Shown here: positions 56,982 to 64,000 of the stretch, piece by piece
Layout of the letters: every line of letters begins with the position of its first letter
How positions within the stretch are numbered: position 1 is the first letter of the stretch
Assembly (NCBI GenBank): GCA_016871575.1
Contig: VHCW01000005.1
Span: 32,193-96,192, forward strand
From: Verrucomicrobiota bacterium
Lineage (GTDB): Bacteria > Verrucomicrobiota > Verrucomicrobiia > Palsa-1439
Reading direction: 5' to 3'
Length of the DNA stretch: 64,000 nt
The notes under the pieces: generated by a model
Databases searched by the model: none
Told to the model about the DNA's origin: nothing
What the model saw: the letters and a program-made list of their open reading frames with translations, nothing else
Position numbers and translations under genes: made by a program

Positions 56982-58585
56982 ATCACATCCTTCTTCCTCT
57001 TGCCGTGTTCTGGCTGGTTGCCGGAGCGACGCTTCCCGCCGTTGCGGCCTCACCGAAGACGGCCAAACCGAACATTATCTTTCTCCTCACCGACGACCAG
57101 CGCGACAACACGCTCGGCGCGATGGGGCATCCGTTCGTCAAGACGCCGAACCTCGACCGGCTCATGCGCGACTCGGTCCGCTTTCGCAACGCCTACATCG
57201 CCTCGCCGGTTTGTTCGCCGAGCCGGGTGTCGTTCTTCACCGGAATGCTGGAGCGCGTGCACGGTGTCGGGTTCAGTTCGTCCTACGAACTGACCGAGGC
57301 GCAGTGGGCGCGCACGTATCCCGCCTTGCTGCGGAAGGCCGGCTACCACACCGGGTTCATTGGCAAGTTCGGCGTCGAGTATTACACCTTCAAAGGCAAG
57401 GCATCGGAAAAATTCGATTTCTGGTGGGCGCACGACGGCTGGACAAAATTCCTTCCCAAGGACTTCGATACGCCCAGCACCAAACCCTATCACCACGCGA
57501 AGGAAGACATCATCACCTTCATCATGGGCGAGGCGATGACAAAGTTCCTCGACGACCGGCCCGGCGACAAACCGTTCTGTCTCTCCGTCAGTTTCAACGT
57601 GCCGCACGGTTCGCAGACGACCTCGATGTACCCCGATTATCCCGAATGGCATCAGATGAAGCGTCCGGCCAACGAGAACCCCAAGCTCAAAGGCAGCCCG
57701 TTCTACGACACGCTTTATCGCGACATCGGCATCCAGATTCCCGCTGATACGTGCACCGATCCGTATCGGTTCATCCCGAAGTTCATCATGGACCAGGACA
57801 AAGGCCGTCGGAACCAGACCTACATCTATAACTATGACCGCGCCACCTGCCTCGAACACCACGTACGCTATTACCAGACCATCACCGGGCTGGATCACGT
57901 CATCGGCAAACTCCTCGCCGATCTCGAACGGCGCGGCCTTGCGAAGAACACCGTCATCCTCTACGCGAGCGATCACGGCCTCATCATGGGCGAATACGGC
58001 ATGGGCGGCAAAGAACTGCTCCTCGACTTGTCGGCCAAGTTTCCCTGCATCATCCACGACCCGCGTCTGCCCGCCAACCTTCGCGGCCGGCAACTCGATC
58101 ATCTTGTTTCCAGTCTCGACTACACGCGCACGATTCTCGATTACGCCGGCGCCAAGCCGCTGGAGTTCATGGAAGGCCGGAGCCTGCGCCCGTTGGTCGA
58201 GGGCAAGGATGCGCCGTGGCGCGACGAGTTGTTTTTGGAAAGCCTTTTCACCATGCGCGACAATCCCTTCCAAGAAGGCATCCGCACGAAGAAATGGAAA
58301 TACATCCGCATGTACGACGGCATCATGAACTTCAAAGAACAGCACGTTGACTTCGCCGGTCGCCCGCCGGAGTTCGAGATGCTGTTCGACCTCGAAACCG
58401 ACCCCGGCGAGCGCACCAACCTCGCCAATCATCCGGAGCACGCTGCCATTCTCGCCGAACTGCGGCAGAAGACCGCGGCTCAATCCGTGGCGATCAACCA
58501 GCGCCGCGAAGCGTTCAGGAAACTCGTCGAAGTCCAACCGCGCTCCGTTCCCGCGCCGCAGAAAGGCAAGAAAGCGAAGAAGTGA
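56978..58585 (+). CDS. Secreted type I sulfatase
   Basis: NIIFLLTDDQRDNTLGAMGHPFVKTPNLDRL...ASPVCSPSRVSFFTG (C-x-P-S-R formylglycine motif). Confidence 0.93.
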   Translation: MNHILLPLAVFWLVAGATLPAVAASPKTAKPNIIFLLTDDQRDNTLGAMGHPFVKTPNLDRLMRDSVRFRNAYIASPVCSPSRVSFFTGMLERVHGVGFSSSYELTEAQWARTYPALLRKAGYHTGFIGKFGVEYYTFKGKASEKFDFWWAHDGWTKFLPKDFDTPSTKPYHHAKEDIITFIMGEAMTKFLDDRPGDKPFCLSVSFNVPHGSQTTSMYPDYPEWHQMKRPANENPKLKGSPFYDTLYRDIGIQIPADTCTDPYRFIPKFIMDQDKGRRNQTYIYNYDRATCLEHHVRYYQTITGLDHVIGKLLADLERRGLAKNTVILYASDHGLIMGEYGMGGKELLLDLSAKFPCIIHDPRLPANLRGRQLDHLVSSLDYTRTILDYAGAKPLEFMEGRSLRPLVEGKDAPWRDELFLESLFTMRDNPFQEGIRTKKWKYIRMYDGIMNFKEQHVDFAGRPPEFEMLFDLETDPGERTNLANHPEHAAILAELRQKTAAQSVAINQRREAFRKLVEVQPRSVPAPQKGKKAKK

Positions 58586-61122
58586 AGCACAGTTTTTTGA
58601 CGGCGTTGCTGATTAGCTGGGTCGGCTACTGTCTGGCGGACATTCCCCAAGCGGCGAAGGATGATCCGCGCTACAAGCTTGGTTACCTCGTGGTGACTTA
58701 TTACTCCGGCGTCACGAACAACGGCACGGGCGATTCGCTGGCCGGGTTGCAAGCGGCGGTGAATGACGCGTACTCGAACAATCTCGTCGCGTTGTTTCCG
58801 TCCGGCACCTACGTCATCTCGGACTCGTTGCGTTGCCGTGATTTTCATGTTGCCAGCGGAACGAATACCGATGGCAGCGTCAAGCTCGGTGCGAATCCGT
58901 GCCAGTCGAAGGCATTCATCCTCCAAGGCTCCCGTCTCGGCGCGCGCCCGGTCATCAAGCTGGCGGACACGCCCGTTGGCAATTTCGGCGACACGAACAA
59001 CGTGCGCCCGCTGTTGATGTTTCGGTTGTATCAATCCACGCAGTATCCGAACCAGCCGGCAGTGGACCCACCGGACACGAACATTCTGGGCGCACCGACC
59101 GGTTATCAGGTGGACTCCTCCTATTTGTTCAATTGGGAACTGCGCTATCTCGACTTCGATTGCAACGGCCACGCGGGGGCAATCGGCGTGGTGTTCCCGT
59201 CGGCGCAAGGCTCGCTCATCGCCAACGTCCGCGTGAATGCGACTAACGCGTTCGCCGGGTTCTACGGTTTGCCGGGACGCAACTGGGGCGCGGTCAACAT
59301 CGAGGTCAACGGCGGCCGCTACGGCATTCGTACCGGAACCGCCGCGGGCAGCGCTTGCGCCGGCTCGACGATTCTCGGCGCGCGGTTGATTGGCCAGACA
59401 ATTGCCGCCATTGACCATGATGATTTCGTGCCGATGGTCATGGCAGGATTCGAGATCACGAAAGCCGATGCGCCGGCGATCACAGTCAAGAACTCATCCT
59501 CGCCCACCTACACCGCTTGGAACACCATGACGTTGTTGGACGGAACTTTCCAGATGACCGGTGTTCCCAACACCAATGGTGTGATCAACAATCCCGGCGG
59601 CAAGAACCTTTACATCCGGAACGTGTATGTCACCGGCGCGACCAATCTCGTGAAGAGCGCTTCGCTGACGGCGTTGACCGGCGCAGGCACGTGGAGCCGG
59701 ATTGACGAGTATTCCTACACTGACCAGCGCACCACCAGCGGCACGCGGACATTCACCACGCGCAGCATGATTGACGGCGTCATCAACACGACCGCCGAGC
59801 GCGTAAAACAAGCGACACCCAACAGCGGCCCGCCGCCGGATGATCTGTTCCTGCAACACCTGCCCGTGCACGGCATGCCGGTGTACGAAGGCGTTGGCAG
59901 TCCGCCCACCATCGTCGTGACCGACCCGCCCTACAACGCTGTCCCCGGCGACGCGCTCGATGACACCGCCGCCATTCAACTGGCGATTGACGACGCCAGC
60001 GCTGCCGGGCACGGGCGCGTGATGATCCCGAAGTTCAACACGCTGGGCACATCGTCCGGCGCGTTTCTGTTGACGGGCACGCTCGTCTTGCGCTCGAACA
60101 CCGTCCTGTTCGGCGCGGCGAAAGATTACGTGAGTGAGTTGCGCACACACTCGACGTGGCGTCCCACCGCCGCGACCGACATCGTGCAGAGCGAGGACAA
60201 CGCCAGCGGCTCCACTTACGTGGGAAATCTTGCGGTTACGACCGACATCACTCCGTTTCGCCATCCGTTCACTTTTCTCCATTGGCGGGCCGGGCGCGCT
60301 TCCGAGACGTTCAATCTGCGCGCCGACTGGCCCTACGACCACAATCCTCCCATCAATTCGAACTTCTTTACTTGCGTGCGTTACAGCGGCAATGCCGGCG
60401 GCCGGCACTTCTTTTTCCCAGAAGGCATGGGGCGGGAGCTTGTGAAGGACAACTATCCATCGGGCGATCAGAACCGGTCGCTGCGCATCACCGGCACCAC
60501 GCAACCGCTTTGGCTCTACGGGTTCAACCTCGAAGGCGGCCTGAGCGACCAGCGCCGTTACGACGCCGAAATCACCGGTGCCGCCAACATCCGCTGGCTC
60601 GGCTATAAGCGCGAGGGCGAATCTTCCATGCTGTTGTTGAGCAACGTCACCAATTTCGCGCTCTACAGCGCCGGCGCGATGCGTGAAGCGCTCCCGCTGG
60701 GCGAAGGTCAGTTTGAAATTATCGGCGACTGCGCCAACCTTCTTTTCGCCAACGTCCTTGTGCAGTCAGATGAAGGCACCAATCCCGTGTCGTGGATACT
60801 GATGGAAGCTCTCACCGGCCAACCGACCAACTCTGTCACCTATCCCGAAGGCGTCTCGTTCTATAAACGCGGCACGATTGACGACGAAGTCATGCGCCTG
60901 TTGCCCGCGTTGCCGCGCCTGACACTGAACATCAACGGCAGCGACTTGCAATTGAATCTCGCCGGGGCCGAACCCGGTTATCCGTATCAGATTCAGACCT
61001 CCACCAACCTCGTGAACTGGTCCACGTTGCGAGCCGTCGTGCCCGATGGCACCGGTGCCGGCCAACTCCTGCATTCCAACGCTCTCGCTGTCCCGCGTCA
61101 GTTCTATCGTGCCGCGCCTTGA
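58582..61122 (+). CDS. Secreted pectate-lyase-superfamily (right-handed beta-helix) protein
   Basis: GTG start in GTGA overlap; two repeats of DDTAAIQLAIDDA / SLAGLQAAVNDAYSNNLVALFPSGTYVISDSL type. Confidence 0.82.
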   Translation: MKHSFLTALLISWVGYCLADIPQAAKDDPRYKLGYLVVTYYSGVTNNGTGDSLAGLQAAVNDAYSNNLVALFPSGTYVISDSLRCRDFHVASGTNTDGSVKLGANPCQSKAFILQGSRLGARPVIKLADTPVGNFGDTNNVRPLLMFRLYQSTQYPNQPAVDPPDTNILGAPTGYQVDSSYLFNWELRYLDFDCNGHAGAIGVVFPSAQGSLIANVRVNATNAFAGFYGLPGRNWGAVNIEVNGGRYGIRTGTAAGSACAGSTILGARLIGQTIAAIDHDDFVPMVMAGFEITKADAPAITVKNSSSPTYTAWNTMTLLDGTFQMTGVPNTNGVINNPGGKNLYIRNVYVTGATNLVKSASLTALTGAGTWSRIDEYSYTDQRTTSGTRTFTTRSMIDGVINTTAERVKQATPNSGPPPDDLFLQHLPVHGMPVYEGVGSPPTIVVTDPPYNAVPGDALDDTAAIQLAIDDASAAGHGRVMIPKFNTLGTSSGAFLLTGTLVLRSNTVLFGAAKDYVSELRTHSTWRPTAATDIVQSEDNASGSTYVGNLAVTTDITPFRHPFTFLHWRAGRASETFNLRADWPYDHNPPINSNFFTCVRYSGNAGGRHFFFPEGMGRELVKDNYPSGDQNRSLRITGTTQPLWLYGFNLEGGLSDQRRYDAEITGAANIRWLGYKREGESSMLLLSNVTNFALYSAGAMREALPLGEGQFEIIGDCANLLFANVLVQSDEGTNPVSWILMEALTGQPTNSVTYPEGVSFYKRGTIDDEVMRLLPALPRLTLNINGSDLQLNLAGAEPGYPYQIQTSTNLVNWSTLRAVVPDGTGAGQLLHSNALAVPRQFYRAAP

Positions 61123-61181
61123 GGCCGGAACAATGCCGGAACTCCTTGTCGCCGCATCGAACTGAGGCTAGAACTCCAGCC

Positions 61182-62387
61182 ATGAAACTGCGATTCGTCA
61201 TCCTCATCGCCCTGCTGCTGGCGCCGGTGTTTGCGCTCCGCGCCGGCGACTGGCCGCGTTGGCGCGGGCCGGACCTGAACGGCATCTCCGAGGAGCGCGG
61301 CTGGTTCGCGCCGTGGCCGGCAGACGGCCCGAAGATTCTCTGGCGCGCGTCGGTCGGCACAGGGTTCTCGTCGTTCACTGTGAGCCGCGGACGCGTGTTC
61401 ACGATGGGCAACACCAACGGTATGGACAGCGTGTGGTGTTTCGACGCGGCCAGCGGTCGCGTGCTCTGGAAACATTCCTACGCCTGTCCGCTTGCCCCTC
61501 GGTTCTACGAGGGCGGCACGCTGGCCACGCCCACGGTGGACGGCGAGAGCGTCTATACCATCAGCAAGAAAGGCCATCTGTTCCGGCTCAACGCAGCTTC
61601 CGGCGCGGTCGCGTGGTCGAAGAACATCGCCGAGGAATTGAACCTGAAACTGCCCGAATGGGACCTCGCCGGGTCGCCGTTCATTGAGGGCGACCGGTTG
61701 GTGTTGAACGTCGGCAGCGCCGGCGCGGCGCTCGACAAGCACACGGGCAAGGTCCTCTGGAGCACCGGCACAAACGCGTGCGGGTATTCCACGCCCGTGC
61801 CGTTCCATGCGGGAGACAAACACGCCGTCGTCGTCCTCAGCGCCGAATCGGTGGTCGCGGTGGAACTCAAGACGGGCCGCGAGTTGTGGCGTCACGCATG
61901 GCTGACCAGCCGCGCGGTCAACGCTGCCGACCCGGTTTTCGACGGCGAGAGATTTTTCGTCTCGACGAGCACCGGTTGCGCGTTGATCCAGTTGCGCGAC
62001 GGCCAGCCGGAACTCGTCTGGAAGTTGCCCAAGGCGATGAGAAACTACTTCAACCCGTGCGTGCTGCTCGACGGCCATCTTTACGGCATCAACGGCACCA
62101 CGCACCGGCCGACCGAGTTGACCTGCCTCGAACTGGCCACGGGCACGGTGAAATGGTCCGAGCCGGGCTTCGGCTCCGGCGCGCTCATGGCTGCCGACGG
62201 CAAACTGATCCTGCTCGACAAGGGCGAACTGAGCATCATCGAGGCGTCGCCCGCCGGTTTCAAGCCGCTCGCTCGCGCGATGATTCTCACGGGCAAATGC
62301 TGGACCGCCCCCGTCCTCGCCAACGGCCGGATCTATGCCCGGAACGCTGCCGGCGACGTGGTGTGCGTCGAATTGCGAGCGCCCTGA
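61182..62387 (+). CDS. Secreted PQQ-like beta-propeller protein
   Basis: MKLRFVILIALLLAPVFALRAGDWPRWRGPDLNGISEERGWFAPWPADGPKILWRASVGTGFSSFTVSRGRVFTMG. Confidence 0.9.
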   Translation: MKLRFVILIALLLAPVFALRAGDWPRWRGPDLNGISEERGWFAPWPADGPKILWRASVGTGFSSFTVSRGRVFTMGNTNGMDSVWCFDAASGRVLWKHSYACPLAPRFYEGGTLATPTVDGESVYTISKKGHLFRLNAASGAVAWSKNIAEELNLKLPEWDLAGSPFIEGDRLVLNVGSAGAALDKHTGKVLWSTGTNACGYSTPVPFHAGDKHAVVVLSAESVVAVELKTGRELWRHAWLTSRAVNAADPVFDGERFFVSTSTGCALIQLRDGQPELVWKLPKAMRNYFNPCVLLDGHLYGINGTTHRPTELTCLELATGTVKWSEPGFGSGALMAADGKLILLDKGELSIIEASPAGFKPLARAMILTGKCWTAPVLANGRIYARNAAGDVVCVELRAP

Positions 62388-62424
62388 ACAGGGAAAACCG
62401 GCTCGTTTTCACCGCAAGTTCCGG

Positions 62425-62533
62425 GTGGCGCAAGCGTCCCTGCTTGTGCCAACAGCCCCGATATCCGTTGTCGGGGCGTTGTCTTCGGAAAGAAAGAAGC
62501 CTTCGGCTGCGCAAGCAGGGACGCTTGCGCCAC
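62425..62533. repeat. Inverted repeat with perfect 22-bp arms
   Basis: GTGGCGCAAGCGTCCCTGCTTG (62425-62446) / CAAGCAGGGACGCTTGCGCCAC (62512-62533). Confidence 0.88.
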
Positions 62534-62545
62534 TGGAAAAACGAG

Positions 62546-62606
62546 GGCGTCCGGGACGGACGCCACTACACCAACAACAGGTGTAGCAGCCGCCGTCCCG
62601 GCGGCT
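62546..62606. repeat. Tail-to-tail GTAG-REP pair
   Basis: GGCGTCCGGGACGGACGCCACTAC ... GTAGCAGCCGCCGTCCCGGCGGCT with central CTACACC/GGTGTAG. Confidence 0.7.
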
Positions 62607-62689
62607 CTTTGCCCAAAGGCTTGAACTGTGTGCACCCTGCGCGGTGAGAGAACTTTGACGCGACGCTGGATTCTGCTGCAACTCCAGCC

Positions 62690-62899
62690 ATGAAGACCCG
62701 CATCTCCCGCCGCGAGGCGCTGAAACTTTCCGCCGCAATCGCCTTCGGCGCGGCGCTTCCGGCGAGCAACACGGTTGCCGCTGCCAATGAGAAACGCCGA
62801 TACAACACCGAGCACACCGGCGAACGGCTCAATCGTATTGCGTTCCCAATGGGCGGCATGGGCGCGGGCATGATCTGCCTCGAAGGCACCGGCGCGGTG
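62690..62899 (+). pseudogene. N-terminal fragment of GH116-like (GBA2-type) protein
   Basis: MKTRISRREALKLSAAIAFGAALPASNTVAAANEKRRYNTEHTGERLNRIAFPMGGMGAGMICLEGTGA, then frame shifts into an unrelated fragment. Confidence 0.7.
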
Positions 62900-63180
62900 T
62901 GCGCTACGAAGTCAGTTGCCGGATGCGTTGGGACAACTTCGCGTCCGATGCCCCGGCTCCCATCGTCAACTACGGCATCTTCCACAAGGATTCCCGCACT
63001 TGGTACGGCCCCGTGGATCAGGTGTTGGAGAAAAACGGCGAATGGAACACGTATCGTTTCACGCACGTCCCGCCTTGTGACGGCCAATGGAAGCTCTACG
63101 TGCAACTCAACGGCTGGGGCAACTTCGGGCGCGCCGTCGCCATCTCGCTGGATGACTTCACGTGTGTGCCTGCAAAATAA
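62896..63180 (+). pseudogene. C-terminal fragment, carbohydrate-binding-like
   Basis: VRYEVSCRMRWDNFASDAPAPIVNYGIFHKDSRTWYGPVDQVLEKNGEWNTYRFTHVPPCDGQWKLYVQLNGWGNFGRAVAISLDDFTCVPAK*. Confidence 0.65.
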
Positions 63181-63221
63181 CTTTTACGATTCCACTCGTT
63201 GCGCTATCCATCTCGTCACCA

Positions 63222-63447
63222 TGAAACGAGGATTACTCGCTCTCACCACCCTGCTGTTGGCGCCGCTGGCCGTGCTGCATGCCGCCGAACTTGTTCTCGT
63301 CGCCCCCGGCATTGCACCCGCGCCGATTATTGTTTTCAAGGACGCGCCGCCCCGCACGCGGGATGCGGCGGTGACACTCGCTGACTACGTTGAGAAGATC
63401 AGCGGCGCGAGGCCGGAGGTGATTGATGGTGAGCCGAAGCCGCTGGC
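63222..63447 (+). pseudogene. N-terminal fragment of DUF4838-like secreted protein
   Basis: MKRGLLALTTLLLAPLAVLHAAELVLVAPGIAPAPIIVFKDAPPRTRDAAVTLADYVEKISGARPEVIDGEPKPLA, then frame break. Confidence 0.65.
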
Positions 63448-63627
63448 GGCGTGCGCGATTTGGATGGCCTCATCAAGGTCCGCGACCTCATCGCCGCCTT
63501 GCGCCGGAAATGCGCCGACCAATCCGTCGCCATCAACCAGCGCCGCGAAGCGTTCAAGAAACTAGTCGAAGTCCGACCACGCTCCACTCCCGCGCCGAAA
63601 CAAGGCAAGAAAGCAACGAACCGGTAA
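63447..63627 (+). pseudogene. C-terminal fragment of a sulfatase paralog
   Basis: IAALRRKCADQSVAINQRREAFKKLVEVRPRSTPAPKQGKKATNR* vs intact sulfatase tail LAELRQKTAAQSVAINQRREAFRKLVEVQPRSVPAPQKGKKAKK*. Confidence 0.75.
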
Positions 63628-63674
63628 CAAGCATTGACCTTGGCGCGAGAGTCCCGTAAGGATGCGACTCCATC

Positions 63675-64000
63675 ATGAGCCTGCCAAGTGCTTTGCGCGA
63701 ACGTCTCCGCCGGGTCCGGCATGTGGCGCTGGACATGGACGGCACCACGTATCGCGGCAAGACGCTGTTCGATTTCACCAACTCGACGCTGGCACTGTTC
63801 ACGGAATTGGGCGTCACACACTCGTTTCTCACGAACAACTGCTCCAAGAGCGTGGCGGACTACGTGATTTCGCTGCAACGGATGAGCATCAAGGCGGACG
63901 CGTCGCAGATCTACACTTCAGCCCAAGCGACGATGGAGTATCTGCGGGCGGAACATCCGTCGGTGCGACGCTTGTTCCTCGTCGGCACGCCGAGCTTGCA
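63675..64000 (+). CDS. HAD-superfamily hydrolase (NagD-like), 3' end outside window
   Basis: VALDMDGTTYRGKTLFDFTNSTLALFTELGVTHSFLTNNCSKS. Confidence 0.88.
   Translation, partial: MSLPSALRERLRRVRHVALDMDGTTYRGKTLFDFTNSTLALFTELGVTHSFLTNNCSKSVADYVISLQRMSIKADASQIYTSAQATMEYLRAEHPSVRRLFLVGTPSL

Overview
64 kb of high-GC bacterial chromosome. By gene content it looks like a PVC-superphylum organism, probably Verrucomicrobiota (inference: abundant secreted glycan/polyuronate-active enzymes, SMP-30 proteins, TolB-like cytochrome c proteins, FGE-sulfatase-type domains, heparinase/DUF4962). Housekeeping anchors are uvrA (5' part, minus strand), gluQ, prc, tRNA-Asp(GTC), tRNA-Val(TAC) and a HAD hydrolase at the right edge. 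The rest is mostly secreted catabolism: GH89, GH51-like, heparinase-like lyase, pectate-lyase-like, sulfatase, GDSL esterase, FAD oxidoreductase, PQQ-type propellers, three TolB-like/CxxCH proteins, and AraC and IclR regulators. Mobile and repeat content: a group IIC-like intron with maturase and a 34-nt domain V; several GTAG-type REP/REPIN hairpins; a 137-bp MITE-like element with 16/17 terminal inverted repeats and a perfect 10-bp target-site duplication, nested inside a REPIN; and a coiled-coil/HARE-HTH-like gene bracketed by a 15-bp inverted repeat. Main cross-cutting observation: about ten genes share TTGnnn-N16..18-TAnnnT(/C) followed by only 6-9 nt to the start codon, which predicts leaderless mRNAs; genes with a longer leader in the same window have a Shine-Dalgarno. 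Several gene fossils are present, including an FGE-domain C-terminus and chimeric remnants at 62.7-63.6 kb. No CRISPR, rRNA, prophage or canonical defence system was seen. All family names are from reading the translations; no database search was run.
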